64,000 nt of DNA from Malonomonas rubra DSM 5091 (GTDB lineage Bacteria > Desulfobacterota > Desulfuromonadia > Desulfuromonadales > Geopsychrobacteraceae), in contig NZ_FQZT01000001.1 in assembly GCF_900142125.1 (NCBI RefSeq), forward strand, positions 434,001 to 498,000, read 5' to 3'. The notes beneath the pieces were generated by a model. The model worked only from the letters and a program-made list of their open reading frames with translations, did no database searches and had not been told where the DNA came from. Of the stretch, positions 9,049 through 18,021 are shown in pieces (the stretch's first letter is position 1; each line of letters opens with the position of its first letter). The position numbers and the translations under genes are program-made.

Positions 9049-9984
9049 TCAGTTAAAATCACGCTTCATTTCGTCGATCATCAAAGCAATTTTCTCCGGC
9101 TTTGCGACCAACTGAGCCAAACGCTCCATAGAAACAAAATAAGCATTCACCTCGCTCTTGCGCAACTCACTACTGATATTGGCAAATGCCTTTTCAACCT
9201 GGGCCACACCAAACTTGCCAACATACTTGCCGGCAATGGTCTTCATCTTCGTCAAAAGCTGCTGACGCCTGTCTTCCAGCTCTTCTTCTTTTGTCCGGAT
9301 CGCCGCCTCTTCTCGCTGGCTACGCTCCTGCAACAGTGACTTGCGGAGGCGTTGCCAGATCGGCCCCAGATCCGCCGAGGCCATCAGGTCCGCCAGTACC
9401 ATGCCAGCATTGCCCGTCGACAGCAAGTCAACCTTGGCACCAGGCAAACGCGCAACAGACGAAGAAAGGTCCGCCGTGGTCTGCAATTCAGCACTGCCAT
9501 CGTGGAAAAATCCGAGGGCGTGGCCTTCGTCATAAAAAATCAACGCCGACCGCTCGTCGGTATAAACGCGCAAACAACCGGTTAAATTTTCTGCACTGAT
9601 TTTATTGAGCAGAGCCCGAACATCGATCAGCTTCAGATCCTGTTCTTTATAGATGTACTTGCCGTGCAGCAGTGAATGAATTTCAAGAGCCAACTGCGGC
9701 GTCAATTTATAGATATTCAACGACGCATCACCGAGGATAGAAATTTCAAAGATTTTTGAGATGGCATCGTAAGCGATCAATCGCTGCTTCCCATCACTAT
9801 CAACGAAAAAAGCACTAACCAGTTTGCCGGTCTCAAAAATGATGACGCCGCAGCCTTGTGGTGCATCGAAACGCAAGTAACCGGTAAAGGTCCCGACCCG
9901 CAATTTTTCCATCGCTTCCGGAATATTGATCCGGGCAGGGTTAACTTTTTGCCTGACAGAAACGCCACGCGGCAGGAAAATCAT
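9049..9984 (-). CDS. DUF4388 domain protein
   Basis: 311 residues, soluble. The N-terminal ~210 residues show two similar units (LRVGTFTGYLRFD at ~residue 27 and ISAENLTGCLRVYTDERSALIFYDEG at ~130). This is the pattern of DUF4388/PATAN-type domains, which occur in gliding, development and small-GTPase-linked proteins of delta-proteobacteria and cyanobacteria. The C-terminal ~100 residues are charged and helical (LLQERSQREEAAIRTKEEELEDRRQ), probably coiled coil. GAGG lies 10 bases before the ATG. It is the last gene of a three-gene unit after an ABC-F protein and a P-loop ATPase. No enzyme motif is seen; it is probably a scaffold or regulatory adaptor. Confidence 0.65.
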   Translation of the reverse strand: MIFLPRGVSVRQKVNPARINIPEAMEKLRVGTFTGYLRFDAPQGCGVIIFETGKLVSAFFVDSDGKQRLIAYDAISKIFEISILGDASLNIYKLTPQLALEIHSLLHGKYIYKEQDLKLIDVRALLNKISAENLTGCLRVYTDERSALIFYDEGHALGFFHDGSAELQTTADLSSSVARLPGAKVDLLSTGNAGMVLADLMASADLGPIWQRLRKSLLQERSQREEAAIRTKEEELEDRRQQLLTKMKTIAGKYVGKFGVAQVEKAFANISSELRKSEVNAYFVSMERLAQLVAKPEKIALMIDEMKRDFN

Positions 9985-10065
9985 TACGCGAACACCTCAA
10001 TGGGGGATAGAACTATCAGATAATTTAAGGACATCCATGTAAGACTGTCAATATAACATGATAAA

Positions 10066-11310
10066 TCAGACAATTTTTTCCTCATCCCAGGCTTGGCGCA
10101 AATCCCGCCGCAACCGGCAGAAAGATCGATACCAGTCTGCAGAAAGCAGTTCTTCTACCGGCCTTGCAGGGCTGATCAGGAGAAAATCCTGGTAGAGCTC
10201 GGGCAGGTAACGCCCGGTCACAGCATGAAAAAACTCCCCAAGCTGTGGACAGTTTTCACTGCCGACCTCTTCCCCCTCCAGCAGACCCAACTCACGATCA
10301 AGCAGTAACAATTTCGCTTGATCAGCCTTCCCGCCCAAGTAGCTGGCTGGGAACAGTAACGCCAGGCCGAACGAAGAGAGGAAATCCTTGCCGGAAATAT
10401 TTTTCAGCGCACCGAGCATGCAATCGGCATGCAGCAAAAAACGTTTCCGCGTCGGAATCGACTCCAGGTAATGAGCATCTTGCAAAGCGACCGCTCTGCC
10501 GCATAGCGGGCAGTTCAGAGACACCAGGGCAGCCCGCTTGGGCAGGCGTTTTTGCTTTGCCAATCCTGCGAGCCGGCGTTGCAGCTGCTGTTCGCTCCCC
10601 AGTTGCTGCAAAACAAACTCGGCCAGCTGCTGCAACTGGTAGTGCACCGGGCTTTGCGGCAAACGCGTTAGCACCGATCTCGTTCCACCGCAGGCCTGCT
10701 GCGCGACGCGCTGATCGTTCTGGTAGGTCAATTCCAATACCTGCAAGTCACGCTCATCCGCTGCGAAGCGGAGAAAGTCAAGAGACTGTGCCGCAGCCTG
10801 ATAATCACCACCGCCACCCAACTCGCTCGGCAGCAGCCACAACGGATCGCTATTGCCTGTGGTCACAGCCAACTGTTTGCGTAATCTGACGACCTTCCCC
10901 AGATCAGCAGGATTTTTTACCGGCATCAGCAATAAATCGGCAACGCTCAACAACTCGGTGACCGCTGGGTGATCTATGGCCAGATCGACCAGAACCACTC
11001 CGGGATACTTTGTTTCGGTAAAAAAGGCGGAGAAGTCCTGAGAGACCCTTTCGAGGAAGGCATACTCGATTCCATACTCGCCCAAGCTCAGCTGATCGGC
11101 AAAATGCTCGGAGGACAGCAAGGACACAACCCTCTGCCCGGGCAGAGCGAACATCTCCTTAACGCCGGCACGTTCATCGGTCAAATAGGCGACCGGCAAA
11201 TCTTCCTTCAGCCCCTTGAGGTATACCGGCAGGTTTTTCCCCAGCGTACTTTTGCCGACACCGGGTGAGGGTGAAATCAACAAGACAATGAACGGAGCCT
11301 GATCGATCAT
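10066..11310 (-). CDS. P-loop (ParA/MinD-like) ATPase with a C-terminal Cys-rich motif
   Basis: 414 residues from the ATG at 11310, which overlaps the stop of the upstream ABC-F gene as ATGA and has AGGAG before it. The N-terminus has a Walker A loop, ISPSPGVGKST, and a later strand VVLVDLAID that could be Walker B, as in SIMIBI ATPases. The deviant-Walker A first Lys of ParA/MinD is absent. Around residue 270 there is NCPLCGRAV followed ~30 residues later by HADC, which could bind zinc. I do not recognise a named family. Position beside the DUF4388 gene suggests a shared, perhaps spatial or regulatory, role. Confidence 0.5.
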   Translation of the reverse strand: MIDQAPFIVLLISPSPGVGKSTLGKNLPVYLKGLKEDLPVAYLTDERAGVKEMFALPGQRVVSLLSSEHFADQLSLGEYGIEYAFLERVSQDFSAFFTETKYPGVVLVDLAIDHPAVTELLSVADLLLMPVKNPADLGKVVRLRKQLAVTTGNSDPLWLLPSELGGGGDYQAAAQSLDFLRFAADERDLQVLELTYQNDQRVAQQACGGTRSVLTRLPQSPVHYQLQQLAEFVLQQLGSEQQLQRRLAGLAKQKRLPKRAALVSLNCPLCGRAVALQDAHYLESIPTRKRFLLHADCMLGALKNISGKDFLSSFGLALLFPASYLGGKADQAKLLLLDRELGLLEGEEVGSENCPQLGEFFHAVTGRYLPELYQDFLLISPARPVEELLSADWYRSFCRLRRDLRQAWDEEKIV

Positions 11311-13229
11311 ACTGACTCCTGCAACGTTTCCCATTCCTGATAAGCGCTCTCCAATCGCTCTTTCAGCTCGATATGTTCACCGCTGACCTGACGCCATCGT
11401 TCCTGATCCTGGTAGAGGTCGGGGTCAGCCATGACCTGTTCCAATTCAGCGACCTGCTCTTCCAATTGTTCGATCAGTTGTTCAACTTCAGTTAGCTGTT
11501 TTTGCAGCTTCTTTTCTCGGCGCTGCTGCTCTTTGCGTGCAGCATGAGCCTGTCGGCGAGCCTCTTTATCGAGAGGCTGTTCGTCATCACTCTTTTCAAC
11601 CTGTTGTTCAACCCGTACGCTGCTATGGCTGGAATCACCCAGCCGTTCTTTGGCGCAAAGGAAATCTTCGTAATTGCCAAGATAAGACTCTACCTTGCCG
11701 CCACCAACTTCCAGCACCCGGGTTGCCAGCTGGTCGACAAAATAACGATCGTGAGAAACAAAAACGATGGTGCCCTGATAGCCCTTCAGGGCATCAAGCA
11801 GCACCTGCTTCGACTGCAGATCGAGATGGTTGGTCGGCTCATCCAGCAGCAGCAGGTTGGCCGGGCGCAGCAACAACTTGGCCAGCGCCAGCCGGTTGCG
11901 TTCACCACCGGAAAGCACCTTGACTTTCTTTTCGATGTCATCACCGGAAAAGAGAAAGGCACCAAGGATGTTGCGCAGCTTCGGCACCATGGCCACTGGC
12001 GAATCTGCGGAGAGTTCTTCATAAACATCACGCGTCGCTGTCAACTCTGCTGCCTGATCCTGGGCGAAATATGCCAAGTGCAGATTGTGCCCCTCTTTGC
12101 GCTCGCCGCCGATCGGTGCTTCCACTCCCGCCAGCAGACGCATCAGGGTTGACTTGCCGGCACCATTCGGGCCGACCAGAGCCACCCGCTCACCCTGTTC
12201 CACCTGCACGTCGACTTTTTGCAGCACCTTCAGCTCACCGTAATGTTGCGAAGCCCCCAGCAGTTCCATCGCCATGCGCCCCCCTTTGGGCGGTGCGGGA
12301 AAACTGAAAGCGATCTTTTTTCGCTCCGGTGGCAATGAAATCCGTTCGATTTTTTCCAGTTGTTTGACCCGGCTCTGCACCTGCGAAGCCTTGTTCGCCT
12401 GATAACGGAAGCGATTGATGAACGACTCCGTACGGACGATTTCTTCATCCTGTTGCTGTTTGGCCGCTTTGAGCGCTGCAACCCGCTCATCACGGGCGAC
12501 GATATATTTCGAATAGTTACCGGGGTACTCTGTCAGGTCGCCGTTCCAGATTTCTACAATCCGGGTGACGACCTTATCGAGAAAAAAGCGGTCGTGGGAG
12601 ACCAGCACAACAGCATACGGATATGCCAGCAAGTAGTCTTCCAGCCAGTCGCGTGCCGGCAGGTCAAGGTGGTTGGTCGGCTCATCCAGCAGCAGCAGAT
12701 TGGGACGCTGCAGCAACAATTTGGCTAGAGCAATGCGCATTTGCCAGCCACCGGAAAAATGCTCGCAGGGTTTGCTGAAATCATCGGTGGAAAAACCAAG
12801 ACCGGTCAGCACCCGGCCGACCTCAGATTCCATCCGATAGCCACCCCGCTCCTCAAACAGCTGCTGCAGCTCGGCGTAGTGCTCCATTTCTGCATCCGTA
12901 TGATCGCCGGAAAGGTTCTCCTCCAGCAGACGCATTTCGACTTCCATCTTCCGCAGTTCTTCCAAGGCACTGTGAACTTCATCGAACAACGAACGCCCGC
13001 TGTGCTCCAGACCGTCCTGCGGCAGGTAACCGAAAGTGGTTCCTTTAGCGATCTGCAAGGTGCCGCCGTCGGAATCGACCAGGCCTGCGAGCATTTTCAG
13101 CAGGGTCGATTTCCCCGCGCCGTTCTCGCCGCACAGACCAATCCGGTCGGATGGGCGGATATGCCAATCGATACCGGAGAAGATTGCACGATCAGCGAAA
13201 TATTTTGTAATTTCTCTTAATTGCAGCAT
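11307..13229 (-). CDS. ABC-F family ATPase (ribosome-associated type)
   Basis: 640 residues with two ABC cassettes and no membrane domain. Walker A motifs are GENGAGKSTL (~residue 36) and GPNGAGKSTL (~residue 350). Signatures are FSGGWQMRIALAKLLL and LSGGERNRLALAKLLL, and each has LLLLDEPTNHLDL. Between the cassettes is the charged P-site tRNA-interaction linker; the C-terminal ~90 residues (RREKKLQKQLTEVEQLIEQ) form a coiled coil as in Uup/YheS. Length and layout are closest to YheS-type proteins. ABC-F proteins act on ribosomes in translation or quality control. It heads the operon with the P-loop ATPase and DUF4388 genes. Confidence 0.9.
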   Translation of the reverse strand: MLQLREITKYFADRAIFSGIDWHIRPSDRIGLCGENGAGKSTLLKMLAGLVDSDGGTLQIAKGTTFGYLPQDGLEHSGRSLFDEVHSALEELRKMEVEMRLLEENLSGDHTDAEMEHYAELQQLFEERGGYRMESEVGRVLTGLGFSTDDFSKPCEHFSGGWQMRIALAKLLLQRPNLLLLDEPTNHLDLPARDWLEDYLLAYPYAVVLVSHDRFFLDKVVTRIVEIWNGDLTEYPGNYSKYIVARDERVAALKAAKQQQDEEIVRTESFINRFRYQANKASQVQSRVKQLEKIERISLPPERKKIAFSFPAPPKGGRMAMELLGASQHYGELKVLQKVDVQVEQGERVALVGPNGAGKSTLMRLLAGVEAPIGGERKEGHNLHLAYFAQDQAAELTATRDVYEELSADSPVAMVPKLRNILGAFLFSGDDIEKKVKVLSGGERNRLALAKLLLRPANLLLLDEPTNHLDLQSKQVLLDALKGYQGTIVFVSHDRYFVDQLATRVLEVGGGKVESYLGNYEDFLCAKERLGDSSHSSVRVEQQVEKSDDEQPLDKEARRQAHAARKEQQRREKKLQKQLTEVEQLIEQLEEQVAELEQVMADPDLYQDQERWRQVSGEHIELKERLESAYQEWETLQESV

Positions 13230-13367
13230 GGCGCCGGTTATAGCACAAAGTTCTTACGGAAAGAAGCTACGCTGAAGGACAAAAGACAAACATTAAAATT
13301 TCTAATAGTATTTTGCTAATTCTTTGTTTACAATGTCCTAGTTGCCTACTCGTAAATAAAATTGCTC

Positions 13368-14480
13368 ATGCCAAATCAACCAGTCATCATCATAATCAGC
13401 CTGCTTCTCGGCTTATGCAGCGGTGTTATTATGCACCGCTCCGATTTCTGCATCGCCGGGATGTTTCGCGACCTGTTTCTGTTCCGCAGCAGCCCACTGC
13501 TGCGTTCACTGCTGCTGCTGATCACCATCAGCATGCTGCTGTTCGAAGCAGCCCGACTGATCGGCCTGCTCAACTACCAGCTTCCTTCCTCCCTTTATGG
13601 TCTTCCCTCACTCGCCAACCTGTTCGGAGGGGTACTGTTCGGTGTCGGCATGGTGCTGGCGGGTGGTTGTGCAGTCGGCACCCTGTACAAGCTGGGCTCC
13701 GGCAACGGTTCGGCCTTTTTCGCTTTGTCCGGCCTGATCGCCGGCAGTACCATTTTTGCCGAGTTCCATCCAGCGTGGAAGCAGTTCTCTGCCTCAACCC
13801 GCCTGGCCGATGTCGCGACCCTGCCACAATTGCTGTCTCTGCCGAAACCATTGACCATTCTACCGCTTGTCACGATCTTCAGCATCCTGCTGATCTTCTG
13901 GCAACGCCAGGGAATGATGAAGCGCCCGAGCATCGTTAAAGGCTATCTGCAACCACGGACTGCAGCGGTGATGCTCGCGGGCATCGTTTTTTTCTCCTTC
14001 GCACTGATTGGCATGCCCCTCGGTCTCACCACGAGCTATGCCAAAATTGGTGCGTTTCTCGAAAACCTCGCCGCGCCGGAACACTTTGCCACACTCGAAT
14101 ATTTTCACGCCCAGGGGTTTCGCTACTACTCTCCGCTGGCGCATCACACCCTGTCTGCCGGGGCTGGCCCAGCCTGGGATGGGCTCTCGCTGGCTCAGTT
14201 TCCATTGATTATTGGCATTGTTGGCGGCTCGGCGGCCTCTGCAATTCTGATGGGGAAATTCCACATCAGCTTAAAACTGCCGAAAGCCCAGATCATCTCT
14301 GCGCTGCTCGGCGGTCTTCTGATGGGTGCAGCAGCGCGGATGGCACCATCCTGTAATGTCTGGCACCTGCTCGGCGGTCTGCCGCTGCTTTCCCTGCAGA
14401 GTATTCTGTTTACCCTCGGGTTGTTGCCGGGAGCATGGTGTGGCAGTAAATTATTGACCCGTTTCGTTCTAAAAGCCTGA
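13368..14480 (+). CDS. YeeE/YedE-family membrane transporter (thiosulfate/sulfur uptake type)
   Basis: 370 residues with around nine or ten transmembrane segments. The family Cys motifs are visible: HRSDFCIAGMFRD near the N-terminus, GGCAVGTLYKLGSGN at ~residue 102 and MAPSCNVWHLLGG near the C-terminus. E. coli/Spirochaeta YeeE uses such Cys residues to pass thiosulfate across the membrane; related YedE proteins are linked to selenium. The next gene is TusA-like, the usual partner. ATG at 13368 is used because the frame upstream has only TTG; no good ribosome-binding site is visible. Diverges from the ABC-F operon. Confidence 0.85.
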   Translation: MPNQPVIIIISLLLGLCSGVIMHRSDFCIAGMFRDLFLFRSSPLLRSLLLLITISMLLFEAARLIGLLNYQLPSSLYGLPSLANLFGGVLFGVGMVLAGGCAVGTLYKLGSGNGSAFFALSGLIAGSTIFAEFHPAWKQFSASTRLADVATLPQLLSLPKPLTILPLVTIFSILLIFWQRQGMMKRPSIVKGYLQPRTAAVMLAGIVFFSFALIGMPLGLTTSYAKIGAFLENLAAPEHFATLEYFHAQGFRYYSPLAHHTLSAGAGPAWDGLSLAQFPLIIGIVGGSAASAILMGKFHISLKLPKAQIISALLGGLLMGAAARMAPSCNVWHLLGGLPLLSLQSILFTLGLLPGAWCGSKLLTRFVLKA

Positions 14481-14494
14481 CGCACGAGGAAAGA

Positions 14495-14764
14495 ATGACA
14501 GAAACTGAAAAAGAAATTGTTGTCATCGACGTCTGCGGGCAGATTTGCCCCTCCTCCCTGCTGACCGCTCTGCGCGAAATCAATCAACGCAAAAATGAGT
14601 TACGCGACGGAAAGCTGCAGCTCGATATCATCACCGACAACCATGACTCGATCAACCGGATCGCTGAAGCGGTCAGTAACATGGGCTACCAGGTATCCCT
14701 TGCAGATCAGGGTAAACAATTCCGGATTTCAATTTGCAAAACTGACGGGGCAATTCAAAAATGA
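14495..14764 (+). CDS. TusA/SirA/YeeD-family sulfur-carrier-like protein
   Basis: 89 residues with the beta-alpha-beta-alpha pattern of TusA. The active-site region reads CGQICPSSLLTALREI: the Cys that would carry persulfide is present, but the second Pro of the usual CPxP motif is Ser. In TusA-type proteins this Cys takes sulfur from a donor and hands it on; beside YeeE the YeeD member helps process thiosulfate. A GAGGAA site precedes the ATG. The stop overlaps the next start (ATGA), so it is coupled both to the transporter and to a c-di-GMP enzyme. Activity with the altered motif is unproven. Confidence 0.8.
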   Translation: MTETEKEIVVIDVCGQICPSSLLTALREINQRKNELRDGKLQLDIITDNHDSINRIAEAVSNMGYQVSLADQGKQFRISICKTDGAIQK

Positions 14765-17082
14765 GCGACCAGCTGCAATACCTAGAAAGCCGGATTCAGC
14801 AGCTGGAGGCAGAAAAAATCAAGATCCTCGAACAGGATCAGGAACTGCGTCTCTATATCCGGGAAAAAACCGACCAATTGCTGAACGTTATTGGCACCCT
14901 GCCGCTCAAACCGGAGGAACTTGACGACGAAACCCTGATCAGCGTCGATCCGATCGGTATCGTCTCCGAATCCTTCACCCAGGTCCTGGAACACCTGCAG
15001 GAAACAAATGTCAGCCTCGCTCTGGCACGAGATGAGCTGCAAGCAATTTTCAATTCTGCCGGTACGGCCATTCTGGTTTTCGACAAAAACAGGAAACTGA
15101 AAACCTTCAACAAGCAGAGCATGCAGCTGCTGTTTAACGGACAAGACATTTCGTTGGGCAACGACTGCTGCTCACAGATCTGCTCCCTCGACCCGTCGGA
15201 AGACGACTGCATATTCCAGCAGGTGTTCAGTAGCGGCAGCGTTGTTGAGAACCCCGATTTTCTCGCCAACGGGCGCCACTTTCACGCCATCGGTACCCCG
15301 ATCAAAAACCAGGAGGGCGAGCTGACCCACGCCATCCTGGTGTTCACCGACATCACCGAACGGGAGGTGGCAGAAGCCAAGCTACGTGCCAGCGAAGAAC
15401 GCTACCGCACCCTTTTTTCCACCATGCACGAAGGTGTTGCCCAACACCGCCTGATCTACGATGTTCGCGGCCTGCCATGTGATTACGAGTTTCTTGATGT
15501 CAACTCCTCCTGCGAACGCATCCTCGGCTTGTCACGGGACCAGCTGGTCGGTAAAAATGCAAGCGAGATCTTTCCGTTGATTAATGGAAAGCCACCAGCG
15601 ATCAAGCAATTTCAAGAGGCCTGCGAATGTGGCAAATCGGCCAGTTTTGAAATGGAGGAACCGGAATCGAAACGGACCTTCCGCATTTCGGTCGCGCCAT
15701 CAACCGGCGGCTATTTCGCCTCAATTTTTGAAGACATCACACAGCACAAACAGGATGAGGAGAAAATCGAGCGGTTGGCCTACTTCGACAGCTTGACCGG
15801 TTTACCGAACAGGGTGCTGATGTACGATCGCCTTGAACAGATGGTGGCCAGAGCCAAACGCAGCGGGAGCAAAATCTGCCTGCTATTCTTCGATCTGGAT
15901 CATTTCAAACGGGTCAACGACACCTTCGGCCATGACACCGGGGATAAAATGCTGCAGATTGTCGCCGACCGGCTGCGGGAGCTGCTGCGTCATTGTGACA
16001 GTATCTGCCGGCTGGGCGGAGATGAGTTCGTGGTTTTGATCGACGAAATCAACGACCGTGAGGATGCCGCCCTGATCGCTTGCAAAATTCTGGAAGGGCT
16101 GAGTAAACCGATCATCCTTAAAGGCAAGGAGCTTTATACCTCGACCAGTATCGGGATCAGCATGTTCCCGGAAGATGGCGACGAATCGGAAACTCTGATC
16201 AAAAACGCCGACACCGCCATGTACATGGCCAAGGAAAACGGCCGCAACACCTTTTTCTTCTACGCCGCCGAAATGAATTCTCAGTCGCTAGAGCAGTTAT
16301 TACTGGCCAACGATCTGCGCAAAGCCCTGAAACAAAACGAATTCTATCTGAAATTTCAGCCACAGATCGATTTGCGTAACGGCGGGATGGTCGGAATTGA
16401 AGCAATGCTGCGCTGGAACCACAGCGATCTAGGGGAAATCCAGCCAAACCGATTCATACCGCTGGCGGAAGAAACCGGCCTGATACTTTCCATTGGTCGC
16501 TGGGTACTGCACCAGGCGTGCAAGCAGGCCTATTTCATTCAGCAGAAATGCGGCAAAAAGTTGCGCGTTGCCGTCAATCTGTCAGCCAAACAATTTCAAG
16601 ATCCGAAGCTGGTTTCGGCGATCAGGCAAACATTGCAGGAGACCGGCCTGCCAGCGGAATCGCTGGAACTGGAGATCACTGAAAGTATCCTGATGGAAAA
16701 CGTAGAAAAAGCCCAGCACCTGCTGAACAAATTAAAGCAGATGGGGGTTCGTCTGGCGATCGATGACTTCGGCACCGGCTACAGTTCTCTCAGTTACCTG
16801 CGTGAGTTCCCCATCGACCGGATCAAGGTCGACAAATCTTTTATCCAGAAAGTCGACACCCACCCCGACGATGCCGCTATCGCTAAAGCGATTATCGTCA
16901 TGGGTCACATCATCGGAATGAAGGTTGTCGCCGAGGGAGTGGAGCAGAAAGAAGAATTGAAATTTCTACAGCAAAACGATTGTGACGAGGTGCAGGGGTT
17001 CTATTTCAGCCCACCACTGACTGCGGAAGAACTGAGTCAACGAATTCTCAACCAGCCGGAATTCTGTTTTTTCCAGCCCTAA
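14761..17082 (+). CDS. PAS-PAS-GGDEF-EAL c-di-GMP turnover protein
   Basis: 773 residues, no clear membrane segment. A coiled coil (~1-85) is followed by a PAS domain (~90-205) with a Cys cluster, CCSQICSLDPSEDDC, then a second PAS (~210-330), GGDEF (~335-505) and EAL (~515-765). The cyclase motif GGDEF (419-423) is intact. The EAL motif reads EAM (E547), with the metal Glu kept, and other EAL signatures (IDDFGTGYSSLSYL, IKVDKSFI, AEGVE) are intact, so both activities look possible. The start overlaps the TusA-like stop as ATGA. The Cys-rich PAS next to sulfur genes suggests, by inference, a redox or sulfur-linked input. Confidence 0.9.
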   Translation: MSDQLQYLESRIQQLEAEKIKILEQDQELRLYIREKTDQLLNVIGTLPLKPEELDDETLISVDPIGIVSESFTQVLEHLQETNVSLALARDELQAIFNSAGTAILVFDKNRKLKTFNKQSMQLLFNGQDISLGNDCCSQICSLDPSEDDCIFQQVFSSGSVVENPDFLANGRHFHAIGTPIKNQEGELTHAILVFTDITEREVAEAKLRASEERYRTLFSTMHEGVAQHRLIYDVRGLPCDYEFLDVNSSCERILGLSRDQLVGKNASEIFPLINGKPPAIKQFQEACECGKSASFEMEEPESKRTFRISVAPSTGGYFASIFEDITQHKQDEEKIERLAYFDSLTGLPNRVLMYDRLEQMVARAKRSGSKICLLFFDLDHFKRVNDTFGHDTGDKMLQIVADRLRELLRHCDSICRLGGDEFVVLIDEINDREDAALIACKILEGLSKPIILKGKELYTSTSIGISMFPEDGDESETLIKNADTAMYMAKENGRNTFFFYAAEMNSQSLEQLLLANDLRKALKQNEFYLKFQPQIDLRNGGMVGIEAMLRWNHSDLGEIQPNRFIPLAEETGLILSIGRWVLHQACKQAYFIQQKCGKKLRVAVNLSAKQFQDPKLVSAIRQTLQETGLPAESLELEITESILMENVEKAQHLLNKLKQMGVRLAIDDFGTGYSSLSYLREFPIDRIKVDKSFIQKVDTHPDDAAIAKAIIVMGHIIGMKVVAEGVEQKEELKFLQQNDCDEVQGFYFSPPLTAEELSQRILNQPEFCFFQP

Positions 17083-17114
17083 AAAAACGGGGCCGATCGC
17101 AGGACCGGCCCCGT
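17083..17114 (-). terminator. Convergent terminator between the GGDEF-EAL and cytidylate-kinase-like genes
   Basis: Nine-bp stem ACGGGGCCG (17087-17095) and CGGCCCCGT (17106-17114). On the minus strand the stem is followed by TTTTTTT, a strong intrinsic terminator; on the plus strand the tail TCGTTCT is weaker, so it may act in both directions. Confidence 0.85.
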
Positions 17115-17119
17115 TCGTT

Positions 17120-17812
17120 CTACAATTTAATCATATGCTCTTCGATCATTTCAGCCATTTCCACGATGCTGAACAAACCATTATTCAAAACCATGTGATA
17201 AAGAACCGGATCGTCCGGTTGCTCGTGACCCGAAAAACGCTTGATAAAATCGGCCCGTTGTTTTTGATGCAACTCAATAAAATCTTTCGCCTCTGCTTCG
17301 CTCAAGCCATGTGATTTCATAATTTTATTCACCCGGAACTCGTAAGGCGCTACCAGCCTCAGATGAATGCAGTTCGGCAAACCGGCCGCAGCAAAAACAG
17401 CACCACGGCCAACGAGAACGCAATTGCCCCGCTTGGCAAAGCTGCGAATGACATTGCGCATATGGGCAAAAACTTCTGTCTCCTCAGCCAAACTACTGTC
17501 GAGGAACATGGAAAAGATCGCCTTCAATGAATTGGGCGTATCCTGTGATTTTTCAATCTGTTCGACCGAAAAACCTGACAACCTCGCAACTTCATCCAGA
17601 ATTTCCCGCCCTATCACCACCCAGGGTTCTCCGGCAACCCGGGCATTCAGGCGTTTGACCAACTCTTCCGCCAGTGGATATGCCTGGCACCCAAAATCTC
17701 GAGCGACGGTGAAACAAGGCGCCGGCTTTTTCGCATCAGCAATCTGCTGAATCTGATGCCAGGCGAGAAGTTTTGCTTCTTGTTGTGGAGTCCAGAAGTC
17801 ACGATTTGCCAT
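17120..17812 (-). CDS. Cytidylate kinase-like protein (AAK6-like P-loop)
   Basis: 230 residues resembling the cytidylate-kinase-like family (Cmk-like proteins of unknown substrate): CFTVARDFGCQAYPLAEEL replaces the classical Gly-rich phosphate loop, and NCVLVGRGAVFAAAGLPNCIHLRLVAP matches the core beta strand region. The first ~35 residues form an extra helix. Canonical Walker A (GxxGxGK) is not kept, so catalysis on CMP is doubtful. Stand-alone minus-strand gene with a strong terminator; it is divergent from the RNase E/G gene, 420 bases away. Confidence 0.65.
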   Translation of the reverse strand: MANRDFWTPQQEAKLLAWHQIQQIADAKKPAPCFTVARDFGCQAYPLAEELVKRLNARVAGEPWVVIGREILDEVARLSGFSVEQIEKSQDTPNSLKAIFSMFLDSSLAEETEVFAHMRNVIRSFAKRGNCVLVGRGAVFAAAGLPNCIHLRLVAPYEFRVNKIMKSHGLSEAEAKDFIELHQKQRADFIKRFSGHEQPDDPVLYHMVLNNGLFSIVEMAEMIEEHMIKL

Positions 17813-17987
17813 AGACTATCCCCTTTCCGATTAGCTGGTTTGTTTAAAGTATAGCGGATATCACTCAAGTTTCCTGTCTTCGCGCAGATAACGAATGCAG
17901 AAAAAACATTCTTCCCCGGTTGATTTTTACCGGAGAAACAAAGTGGGGCGAAAAACAGCAAAAAACGAGTAAAGTACTCAAATATGA

Positions 17988-18015
17988 TTTACAGATATCT
18001 CATATCTGCTATAGT
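17988..18015 (+). promoter_or_regulatory. Predicted sigma-70 promoter of the RNase E/G gene, with a palindrome in the spacer
   Basis: TTTACA (17988-17993), 16-base spacer, TATAGT (18010-18015). Transcription would begin near 18022, giving a leader of about 210 bases. A palindrome, AGATAT-CTC-ATATCT (17993-18007), fills the spacer and could be an operator. Confidence 0.65.
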
Positions 18016-18021
18016 TCCATA

